Below are positions 1-5,730 of a stretch of DNA of 8,945 nucleotides, piece by piece. Location of the stretch: positions 1 through 8,945 of the forward strand of contig CAUZFM010000090.1 in the NCBI GenBank assembly GCA_963579235.1, in the 5' to 3' direction. The DNA comes from UBA1149 sp963579235. Lineage in GTDB: Bacteria > Desulfobacterota > Binatia > UBA1149. The position numbers and the translations under genes are program-made. Positions within the stretch are counted from its first letter, which is position 1; each line of letters begins with the position of its first letter. The notes beneath the pieces are model-generated. The model searched no databases. It was given only the letters and a program-made list of their open reading frames with translations, and was not told where the DNA came from.

Positions 1-409
1 CCATGAAAGCGCGTATCATTCCCAGCACGGTTCCCAGTAGACCCAGCAAGGGGCTCAGGTGGGCGATGCCCGACAACGCGCGAAGCCAGGACTCGAGCTC
101 ACGAATGAGGGCACTGCCCCTGCGCGACATCTCGGACTCAATAAACTGCAGGCGCTGTCCGCAGGCCGCTTCGAGCACGCGCGCGGCCGGGTTCTTTGAG
201 GCCGCAAACAGCTCGCCGGCCTCTGCCGGGTCCTGGCCGAGGGCCTCGAGGCCCGGCTCAACAAAGTCCCAGTCGCGCAGACCCAGGCGGGTAAATTGCC
301 AGCCTTTAAAAATAACGATAGCCCCGGCGACCACCGACAGAACGAGCAGCACGTACATAACAGCGCCGCCCCTGGTCAACAGTATCGCTGCATCCATGCC
401 GCCATCCAT
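1..409 (-). CDS. exbB: ExbB/TolQ/MotA-family proton channel protein, N-terminal part (runs off the window)
   Basis: Translating the minus strand from the ATG at 409 gives 136 residues that continue past base 1. Residues 17-36 form a hydrophobic membrane helix (VMYVLLVLSVVAGAIVIF). A charged cytoplasmic-type stretch follows (about 40-110), then HLSPLLGLLGTVLGMIRAF (117-135), the hallmark second-helix sequence of ExbB/TolQ/MotA proteins. In this family, ExbB with ExbD forms the inner-membrane proton channel that energises TonB for outer-membrane uptake, while TolQ serves the Tol system. An in-frame TAG lies 18 nt upstream of the ATG, so this is the first possible start; a second ATG at 397 is an alternative, and neither has a strong Shine-Dalgarno. 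The gene diverges from the porin operon across a gap with a Fur-like operator, which favours ExbB over TolQ. An exbD-like gene would be expected beyond the left edge, but this is not visible. Confidence 0.85.
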   Translation of the reverse strand, partial: MDGGMDAAILLTRGGAVMYVLLVLSVVAGAIVIFKGWQFTRLGLRDWDFVEPGLEALGQDPAEAGELFAASKNPAARVLEAACGQRLQFIESEMSRRGSALIRELESWLRALSGIAHLSPLLGLLGTVLGMIRAFM

Positions 410-467
410 TGGCCGCCCCCGCCACTAAAGCAACGCCATGGCTTGGTTTTCTGCCAATTACCGGGGC

Positions 468-497
468 TTGACACAGCGTCCCGACTTTGACTATCAT
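468..497 (+). promoter_or_regulatory. sigma70-type promoter for the porin/flavin operon
   Basis: A perfect -35 hexamer TTGACA (468-473) is followed by an 18-nt spacer and a -10 hexamer TATCAT (492-497, five of six to TATAAT). It lies 55 nt upstream of the porin ATG at 553 and points toward it. AAAGGA (536-541) is a plausible ribosome binding site, though its spacing to the ATG is long (11 nt). The -10 is inside the Fur-like palindrome, so repressor binding would block RNA polymerase. Confidence 0.7.
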
Positions 498-507
498 TCT
501 CAAAGTC
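483..507. promoter_or_regulatory. Fur-box-like operator (inverted repeat)
   Basis: The arms GACTTTGA (483-490) and TCAAAGTC (500-507) are exact reverse complements around a 9-nt centre. Within it, TGACTATCATTCTCA (488-502) matches the 7-1-7 Fur consensus TGATAATNATTATCA at 11 of 14 defined positions. It overlaps the -10 of the porin promoter and lies 74 nt upstream of the divergent exbB start, so one site could govern both directions. Fur is the ferric-iron-responsive repressor. The match and the overlap are seen directly; iron control is inferred. A Zur or other Fur-family regulator is possible, but the TNATCATT core suits Fur best. Confidence 0.65.
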
Positions 508-552
508 AACAAGAGGGCCGTCCCTGCCGGCCGCTAAAGGAAATTAACTGAT

Positions 553-1845
553 ATGAGAACTACCAGCCTGCGGGCCATCGCCCTGGCCTGCACCGTGATG
601 ACAGCGGGCGCAGGCAACGCCTGGGCCGACCAGGCCATGGACAAGCGCATCGACGAACTCGAGCGGCAGATCAAAGTGCTCGCCGAAGAGCTCGGGCGCG
701 TGAAAGAGGCGCAGGTCATCCCCGAAACCACCGAGCTCAAAAGCGAGTGGGGCATGGGGCCGGCGGCGTCAAAGGTCTATGGCGTTGGGAGCGGGCTGTC
801 GATAGCCGGCTACGGCGAATTCAACTTCGCCCACGTCGACGGCGGCGACGACACCGCCGACTTCCTGCGGCTGGTGACCTATCTCGGATACAAGTTCAGC
901 GACAAGATCCTGCTCAACACCGAGATCGAGTACGAGCACGCCTCGACCGGTAAAAGCGGTTCGGTGTCGGTCGAGTTCGCGTACCTCGACTTCCTCATCA
1001 ACCAGCGAGCCAACGTTCGCGCCGGACTCGTACTGGTGCCGGTGGGCTTCGTCAACGAAATGCACGAGCCTCCTTTCTACCACGGCAACCAGCGGCCCAT
1101 TGTCGAGCGCCTTATCATCCCCAGCACCTGGAGAGCCAACGGCCTGGGCCTGTTCGGCGAACTGGCGCCGGGCCTGAGTTACCGCAGTTACGTGGTCACC
1201 AGCCTGGACTCCAGAGGCTTTAGTTCCGGCGACATTCGCGGCGGACGACAGAAAGGCTCAAAGGAACTCGCGAACGATTTTTCCTGGGTCGGCCGACTCG
1301 ACTGGGAGCCAACGCCCGAGCTGCTGCTGGGTGCATCAGCCTACCTGGGCGACCAGGGCCAGGACCGCATCGCCGCCGACATGGACAGTAACCCCGTCAC
1401 TGCAGACGTTGAAGCCGACGTCTTCATGCAGATGTACGAGGCCCACCTGCAGTACCGCTCACACGGGCTTGAGCTACGCGCGCTGGGCGTGACCGTTGAC
1501 CTCGACGACGCCGACGTGCTGAGCACGGCCAACGAGAAAACGATAGGCTCCACCATGGAGGGCTGGTACGCCGAGATCGCTTACGATCTTATGCCAATGC
1601 TCAGTCCGGGCAGCGACCAGTACCTCGCTCCGTGGCTGCGCTACTCAGCCCTGGACACCAACGCCAACGTGCCCGCGGGCTTCAGCGCCGACCCCTCGTC
1701 AGACCGCGAGGTGCTCGAAGTGGGCGTGGCCTGGAAGCCCATCTCCAACGTAGTCATAAAACTCGACTGGCGGGACTTCAGCGACGCCGAGACGGGCAGT
1801 GACCCCGGCGACGAGCTGCGCCTGGGCACGGGCTTCGTGTTCTGA
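553..1845 (+). CDS. outer-membrane porin-like beta-barrel with N-terminal coiled coil (DcaP / OprO-P-like)
   Basis: The 430-residue protein begins with a signal peptide (residues 1-25, cleavage after AWA). Residues 26-55 have heptad-like charged/hydrophobic spacing (RIDELERQIKVLAEELG), as in trimeric porins whose N-termini form a coiled coil (DcaP-like, OprO/OprP-like). The rest alternates polar and hydrophobic residues in amphipathic strands, for example GLSIAGYGEFNFAHV near 80-95, and ends LRLGTGFVF; the terminal Phe is the usual BAM-recognition signature. It has no TonB box or plug domain, so it should be a passive channel and not a TonB-dependent receptor, despite the nearby exbB. It is the first gene after the promoter and Fur-like operator. 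Its stop overlaps the start of the FMN-binding gene (TGATG), so translation is probably coupled. Substrate is unknown: an anion, a small iron chelate or a flavin-related compound are all guesses. The barrel assignment is strong, the subfamily moderate. Confidence 0.8.
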   Translation: MRTTSLRAIALACTVMTAGAGNAWADQAMDKRIDELERQIKVLAEELGRVKEAQVIPETTELKSEWGMGPAASKVYGVGSGLSIAGYGEFNFAHVDGGDDTADFLRLVTYLGYKFSDKILLNTEIEYEHASTGKSGSVSVEFAYLDFLINQRANVRAGLVLVPVGFVNEMHEPPFYHGNQRPIVERLIIPSTWRANGLGLFGELAPGLSYRSYVVTSLDSRGFSSGDIRGGRQKGSKELANDFSWVGRLDWEPTPELLLGASAYLGDQGQDRIAADMDSNPVTADVEADVFMQMYEAHLQYRSHGLELRALGVTVDLDDADVLSTANEKTIGSTMEGWYAEIAYDLMPMLSPGSDQYLAPWLRYSALDTNANVPAGFSADPSSDREVLEVGVAWKPISNVVIKLDWRDFSDAETGSDPGDELRLGTGFVF

Positions 1846-2417
1846 TGAAAGCCCGATCCAACTGGACGCGGGCGGCGCTGCTGGCCCTGGTCATATCGGC
1901 GACCCTGCTGGGGCGACAGCCGGCCGACGCGGTGGTGTTCTACGCCCGCGACGAAATGCTGGAGCTGGCGTTTCCCGATGCCGACGAGGTTATTACGCGC
2001 AGTTTCATTATCACCGGCGAGCAGAAGACCCGGCTTGAGGAACTCGCCAAATCGCGTTTCGACTCGAGGCTGCTCACCGCCTACGAGGGCCAGCGCGACG
2101 GCCGGGTCACCGGCTGGGCCCTGCTCGACACCCACAACGTCCGCACCCTGCCCGAGACCTTTCTCGTGGTGCTGGCCCCTTCGGGCAAGGTGACGGCCAC
2201 CCACATACTGGCCTTCCACGAGCCCACCGAGTACTTGCCGCCGCCGCGCTGGCTGAAACAGTTTGACGACCAGGACCTCGGCGACGACCTGCGCGTGGGT
2301 CGCGCCATCGCCGGCATCACCGGCGCCACGCTCTCGGCCAGGGCCGTGGAGGGCGGCATACGCCGGGCCATGGCCACCTGGCAAGTGCTGTTGGCTCCCG
2401 GGACCAACTTGCCGTAG
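1845..2417 (+). CDS. exported FMN-binding domain protein (covalent flavinylation motif TGAT)
   Basis: The 190-residue protein has a signal peptide (about 1-29, basic MKARSNWTR then a hydrophobic core, cleavage after ADA), so it is predicted to be periplasmic. The mature part resembles the FMN-binding domain shared with NqrC and RnfG. It carries AFPDADEV early on and GITGATLSARAVEGG at 157-171. The (S/T)GAT motif (T159-G160-A161-T162) is where ApbE links FMN through a phosphoester to the last Thr, here T162. Only one such domain is present, and there is no membrane helix beyond the signal. The start ATG overlaps the porin stop. The apbE two genes downstream is the expected modifying enzyme. 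The likely role is a one-flavin electron carrier between the four-helix membrane protein and an envelope acceptor. The flavinylation motif is seen directly; the electron route is inferred. Confidence 0.8.
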   Translation: MKARSNWTRAALLALVISATLLGRQPADAVVFYARDEMLELAFPDADEVITRSFIITGEQKTRLEELAKSRFDSRLLTAYEGQRDGRVTGWALLDTHNVRTLPETFLVVLAPSGKVTATHILAFHEPTEYLPPPRWLKQFDDQDLGDDLRVGRAIAGITGATLSARAVEGGIRRAMATWQVLLAPGTNLP

Positions 2418-2432
2418 GTTTTACAGGTCGCC

Positions 2433-2933
2433 GTGAGATTCGTAGTCACAGGGGAGTGGACGCGTAACCGTCTGCTGAAGACCATAGTGCTGTGCTTCCT
2501 GATCTACACGGCACTGCTCTGGGCCAGCAACGCGGCGCTGTATTTCTCGAAGATGTCGCTGAATCCTGATTCGGTGGTGAGCTACTACCTGGGCGACCCC
2601 GCAACCTTCCGCCAACCCCGCCCCATGCTCGCCCTGCTCGAGGTGCTGCACTTTCACTCATTCGCGATGGGCATACTGCTGCTCACCCTTACCCACTTGA
2701 TGCTGTTTGTGCCGTTGTCCCTGAAGATCAAGGCCTGGGGAATCGCTCTCAGCTTCGGCGCGGGACTGGCCAACGAGGCCGCGGGCTGGGGGGTGCGTTT
2801 TGTTCACCCGGGTTTTGCCTGGGCCAAGGTGTTCTCCTTCCTGCTGCTCGAGACGACGATACTGTGCTTAATGTTGCTCGTAGCCCGGGCGTTGCTGTTC
2901 AACACGCCCTCGGACTACAACGGCGATACGTGA
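2433..2933 (+). CDS. four-helix integral membrane protein with intramembrane histidines, unknown family
   Basis: The 166-residue protein starts at GTG 2433, preceded by AGGT (2425-2428), 15 nt after the FMN-binding gene. Four hydrophobic helices are predicted at about 15-38, 66-93, 100-118 and 130-155. Helix 2 holds E70, H73, H75 and H88 (LEVLHFHSFAMG then TLTHLML). H125 follows helix 3 near a conserved-looking GLANEAAGWG stretch. His pairs in or near adjacent helices are typical of b-type haem ligands in small membrane cytochromes, which would suit electron supply to the periplasmic flavoprotein, but I do not recognise the family and no haem motif is definitive. Metal binding or a transport role are alternatives. 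Its stop TGA overlaps the GTG start of apbE (GTGA), so the two are coupled. The position between an FMN-binding protein and its transferase is the best clue to function. Confidence 0.7.
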   Translation: MRFVVTGEWTRNRLLKTIVLCFLIYTALLWASNAALYFSKMSLNPDSVVSYYLGDPATFRQPRPMLALLEVLHFHSFAMGILLLTLTHLMLFVPLSLKIKAWGIALSFGAGLANEAAGWGVRFVHPGFAWAKVFSFLLLETTILCLMLLVARALLFNTPSDYNGDT

Positions 2934-3958
2934 AGCGCGTGCGCGCTTACAGCGCCTGCGTACTGCTGCTGATAGTAGCCATTTCGGGCTGCGCTGCCTC
3001 TTCGGCCGGCACCCCGGCCGCCCACTCCCCCGAAGTCTTGCTGTTTGAAGCCGCGCGGGGGTGGCCTGTAATGGGCACCGTACTCGAGCTCAGGGTAACG
3101 GCGCCCGACAAAGCCGCCGCCGCCAACCTGGCCGACCGCGCCCAGCAACTCGTTGCCCACTGGGACGACGTGCTCACCACCTGGAGAAACGACGGCCAGC
3201 TGTACCGCTTCAACCAGCGGGCCGGTGAAGGCCCGCAGCTCATCGGCCACGATCTGGCCACGGCCCTGGCCAGCATGCTGCGCTTGTCAGGGGACACAGA
3301 CGGCGCCTTTGACCCGGCCGTGGGCCCACTGGTTAATTACTGGCGCGAGCAGCCAGACCTCGTGGCGCCCGCAGCAGCGGGGCCGGAGATCAGGATAGCC
3401 TCCGCGCTTGAGCTCAACGGAGACCGCGCCAGCCTCCTGGCCAACTCCGCCCTGGACGCCGGCGGCATAGGCAAGGGCCTGGCCCTCGACGAGGCCGTTG
3501 ACCTTTTGCTATCGCTAGGAGCGCGCGGAGCCTGGCTCAACCTGGGTGGTTCAAGCCAGGCGGCTTTCGGCAGCGACTCCAGGGGCAGGCCCTGGCGGGT
3601 AGCCGTGGCGGCCCTCGATACCACTACCGTGCACGGCAGCGTACTGCTCGACGGCCGATCGCTGTCGACCTCGCGCTCCAGGCCAGCGGGCGACCCGGCG
3701 GGCAGCATCATTGACCCCCGCTCGCAGCGCCCTGTCACCGAACCACGAATCGCCACCGTATTGGCGGCCGACGGCGCAACTGCCGAGGCGTGGTCGACGG
3801 CGCTGGTCGTGCTTGGCAGAATGGGGGTACAGGCCGCGCGCGACGCGGGAGTTGAAGTAGTGTTCGAAGACCCGGCGGGCGTTGTCATCACCCAGGGTTT
3901 CCCGCTGGAACGCCAGCGGGCAGAGAGCAAGGACTCAACCGCCCCGCTGGGCCGCTGA
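2930..3958 (+). CDS. apbE: ApbE-family FAD:protein FMN transferase, lipoprotein, divergent
   Basis: The 342-residue protein starts at GTG 2930, which overlaps the preceding stop. A GTG at 2864 in the same frame would bury the signal sequence behind 22 residues and is less likely. A lipoprotein signal ends in ISGC, with C21 as the lipidated Cys, placing it on the periplasmic face. ApbE landmarks follow in order: PVMGT (46-50), LYRFNQ (91-96), GAFDPAVGPLVNYW (125-138), DAGGIGKG (177-184), LNLGG (203-207), STS (246-248), IIDPRS (260-265) and AEAWSTALVVLG (285-296). ApbE moves FMN from FAD onto Thr of (S/T)GAT motifs; the protein at 1845-2417 is the obvious target. Unusual residues: the His normally before IIDP is Ser259, the Asp normally in ADxxxTA (a Mg ligand) is Glu286, and the Asp after LNLGG is Ser208. 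Family membership is secure; activity is less certain. Confidence 0.87.
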   Translation: MKRVRAYSACVLLLIVAISGCAASSAGTPAAHSPEVLLFEAARGWPVMGTVLELRVTAPDKAAAANLADRAQQLVAHWDDVLTTWRNDGQLYRFNQRAGEGPQLIGHDLATALASMLRLSGDTDGAFDPAVGPLVNYWREQPDLVAPAAAGPEIRIASALELNGDRASLLANSALDAGGIGKGLALDEAVDLLLSLGARGAWLNLGGSSQAAFGSDSRGRPWRVAVAALDTTTVHGSVLLDGRSLSTSRSRPAGDPAGSIIDPRSQRPVTEPRIATVLAADGATAEAWSTALVVLGRMGVQAARDAGVEVVFEDPAGVVITQGFPLERQRAESKDSTAPLGR

Positions 3959-3968
3959 TCGGCGGGGC
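3901..3968 (+). other. competing RNA hairpins across the apbE stop / LOG-gene start
   Basis: Four segments can pair in two ways. CCCGCTGG (3901-3908) pairs perfectly with CCAGCGGG (3913-3920) over a 4-nt AACG loop. The same octamer CCCGCTGG recurs at 3943-3950 and can instead take the 3913-3920 arm. GCCCCGC (3941-3947) can also pair with GCGGGGC (3962-3968). The last pairing puts the apbE stop (3956-3958) in the loop and would sequester the GGGG (3964-3967) that is the best ribosome binding site for the next gene. No U-run follows, so a rho-independent terminator is not supported. The likely effect is translational coupling of the LOG gene to apbE. Such pairings also arise by chance in GC-rich coding DNA. 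Confidence 0.35.
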
Positions 3969-3977
3969 ACAAGTAAT

Positions 3978-5015
3978 TTGGCAGCCAGGCAGAAAAGCGA
4001 CAGCGTCCTCGCCGACACCATAACCGACCTGCTCGCCCAGGCCCTGCCTGAACCCGTGGAGCGTAAATCTCTGGCCTACCTGCGCGAGATCATCGAAGAA
4101 TGCCTCGCCATGGTCAGGGGCGGTGCCGACATGGCCGACATAAAACTGGTCACGGCCGCCTTCGCCGAAATTCGCAGTGGGCTGGCCTGTTTTCAGCCCT
4201 GGAGCGACACGCGCAAGATCACCACATTCGGATCCGCGCGTACGCCTGCCGACCACGGCGAATATCACCTCGCGCGCAACTTTTCTGAGGCGGCCGCCCG
4301 CGCCGGCTTTATGATCATTACCGGTGCCGGCCCCGGCATCATGGCGGCCTGCCAGGAAGGCGCCGGCAAAGAGCGCAGCTTCGGCGTCAACATACAGCTG
4401 CCTTTTGAGAACGAGGCCAACAGCTTTATCGCGGGCGATCCCAAGCTGGCCCAGTTCAAGTACTTCTTCACGCGAAAGCTGTTCTTCCTCAAGGAGTCAT
4501 CGGCCATCGTGTTGTTTCCCGGTGGCTTCGGAACCCACGACGAAAGTTTCGAATCTCTCACCCTCATACAGACCGGCAAGAGTCAGCTCGTACCAATGAT
4601 CTACCTCGACGTGCCCGGCGGCACCTACTGGAAGAGTTGGGACAAGTACATCCGCGAGCACCTGCTCAGGCGCGGGCTGATTTCAAAAGAAGACCTCTCC
4701 CTCTACACCGTCACTGACGACAGCGAAGCGGCGCTACGCGAGATCAACCGTTTCTACCGTGTGTACCACTCGTCGCGCTACGTGGGCCGGCGCCTGGTGC
4801 TGCGCCTGCAACAGCGACTCGACGAGGGCCTGGTGACAGAGCTGGGTCGCGAGTTCAGCGACATCCTGGGCTCGCCGCCCGAACAGCGCGAAGCCTTTGC
4901 CCAGGAATCAGACGAGCCCGAGCTGGCCGGACTGCCGCGCCTGGTACTCGATTTCAACCGTTCGGGCCACGGCCGCCTGCGCGAACTGATCAACCGTATC
5001 AACGGCCGGGACTGA
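3978..5015 (+). CDS. LOG-family (TIGR00730-like) Rossmann-fold nucleotide 5'-monophosphate phosphoribohydrolase-like protein
   Basis: The proposed TTG start at 3978 gives 345 residues. It is 19 nt after the apbE stop, with GGGG (3964-3967) as ribosome binding site. An in-frame ATG at 3882 is possible but would overlap apbE by 77 nt and add 32 residues of apbE-shadow composition. Key family motifs are present: FGSAR (84-88), GAGPGIM (116-122), the catalytic-type Arg166 in FTRKLFF, and PGGFGTHDE (181-189), which fits PGGxGTxxE. LOG proteins cleave nucleoside monophosphates to base plus ribose-5-phosphate; plant and some bacterial members release cytokinins, and many were misnamed lysine decarboxylases. 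This is a long form, with about 75 residues before the Rossmann core and about 80 charged helical residues after it. It is cytosolic, with no signal peptide. It may share the flavin operon transcript, but a functional link is not evident. Confidence 0.83.
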   Translation: MAARQKSDSVLADTITDLLAQALPEPVERKSLAYLREIIEECLAMVRGGADMADIKLVTAAFAEIRSGLACFQPWSDTRKITTFGSARTPADHGEYHLARNFSEAAARAGFMIITGAGPGIMAACQEGAGKERSFGVNIQLPFENEANSFIAGDPKLAQFKYFFTRKLFFLKESSAIVLFPGGFGTHDESFESLTLIQTGKSQLVPMIYLDVPGGTYWKSWDKYIREHLLRRGLISKEDLSLYTVTDDSEAALREINRFYRVYHSSRYVGRRLVLRLQQRLDEGLVTELGREFSDILGSPPEQREAFAQESDEPELAGLPRLVLDFNRSGHGRLRELINRINGRD

Positions 5016-5080
5016 GCCCCCAACTGGCGGCCAGGTTCAACTATAGACCGAGATAACCCGGAACGTTGCGGATTGTTGCA

Positions 5081-5728
5081 TCAGGTCGCGCTACTGCCAG
5101 CCTCATTGAGCAGCCTAAGCAGGCCGGGCAGCTCGTTGATAGCTCCCATATTCAGCTGCGCGTGGGCGACAACCGGCCCGACTCCCACAAAATGCAGCCC
5201 CGCGGCCGTGGCCGCCTGGAGGTCGCAGTCCTGGTCGCCCAGGTAAACGGCTTCACCCGCCCCCAGGGCAAAATGCTCGAGACAACTGAGCAGCATGTCC
5301 GGAGCCGGCTTGGGCAGCTCGACGTCGAGCGTACCGATGCTGAAATCAAAACGACTGTCGAGCTCAAACAGCTCGAGCAGACGGCCCACCGTACGGCCAC
5401 GGTTGGTGGCCATGGCCGTGTGGTAGCCGTCTGCGCGCAAAGCGTCGAGCAGGTTGTGCAAGTCCGGGACGGGATGCATCAACGAGTAGAACGGTTCGTA
5501 GTCGGTAGCGATCGCCGTCTCGCGTACCCTCGCAGCCATGTCGGGACGATCGGCGAAGTAGACTTCGAAGAACTGCGGCGAAGACATCGCGTGGCATTTT
5601 TCTTCGAGCGCCGATGTCATCGCTGGCTCGCCGACCCGACGCAGCACCTCGTTATAAAAACCGATGTTGGCGTCACCTGATTCGAACAGCACGCCGTCAC
5701 AGTCGAACACCAGCAAGCTGATAGGCAC
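5081..5728 (-). CDS. HAD-superfamily phosphatase (Gph/PpaX-like)
   Basis: The 215-residue protein has all four HAD motifs: I, FDCDGV with nucleophile D9 and acid D11; II, T108 in ATNRG; III, K140 in PKPAPD; IV, GDQDCD with D165 and D169. A helical cap domain of about residues 18-85 (subtype C1) gives the layout of phosphoglycolate phosphatase and related small-metabolite phosphatases. It starts at GTG 5728, only 2 nt after the stop of the FGGY kinase, with GAGG about 12 nt upstream inside the kinase gene, so it is probably translated by coupling. The substrate is not readable. Given the neighbours, a C2-C3 phosphate such as glycerol-3-phosphate, DHAP or phosphoglycolate is a reasonable guess. 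It is the last gene of the minus-strand operon and converges on the LOG gene with 65 nt between them. Confidence 0.82.
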   Translation of the reverse strand: MPISLLVFDCDGVLFESGDANIGFYNEVLRRVGEPAMTSALEEKCHAMSSPQFFEVYFADRPDMAARVRETAIATDYEPFYSLMHPVPDLHNLLDALRADGYHTAMATNRGRTVGRLLELFELDSRFDFSIGTLDVELPKPAPDMLLSCLEHFALGAGEAVYLGDQDCDLQAATAAGLHFVGVGPVVAHAQLNMGAINELPGLLRLLNEAGSSAT

Positions 5729-5730
5729 GG

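Noticed and set aside
3..428. Plus-strand open frame of about 141 codons at the left edge
   Set aside because: The opposite strand encodes a clear ExbB/TolQ-type protein with a membrane helix and the family hallmark; the plus-strand translation is low-complexity Arg/Ser/Pro-rich with no domain.
410..552. Promoter for exbB on the minus strand
   Set aside because: TTGACT occurs on the minus strand near the palindrome, but no acceptable -10 lies at 16-18 nt from it, so no exbB promoter is called.
1641..2384. Long minus-strand open frame (247 codons) across the porin end and FMN-binding gene
   Set aside because: It is a Gly/Arg/Val-rich antisense shadow typical of GC-rich codon bias, while the plus strand has signal peptides, the flavinylation motif and coupled starts.
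2864..2929. Upstream GTG start for apbE
   Set aside because: It would overlap the membrane-protein gene by 70 nt and place 22 residues before the lipoprotein signal; the GTGA-overlapping GTG at 2930 gives a normal signal and lipobox.
3337..3972. Minus-strand open frame opposite apbE
   Set aside because: Ser/Pro/Arg-rich translation without recognisable motifs, and it is fully covered by an ApbE gene with ordered family motifs.
3941..3980. Rho-independent terminator after apbE
   Set aside because: The GC stem is there, but the loop is long (14 nt) and no U-tract follows (ACAAGTAATTTGG), so it was kept only as a possible coupling structure.
5016..5080. Bidirectional terminator between the convergent LOG and HAD genes
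   Set aside because: Only an imperfect AACTGG/CCAGGTT stem with a bulge at about 5023-5038 and no T-runs on either strand; nothing callable in these 65 bases.
5081..5500. Frequent CTCGAG-type hexamers as a possible repeat or uptake motif
   Set aside because: They fall on Leu-Glu and similar codon pairs in coding frames with irregular spacing, so codon preference explains them.
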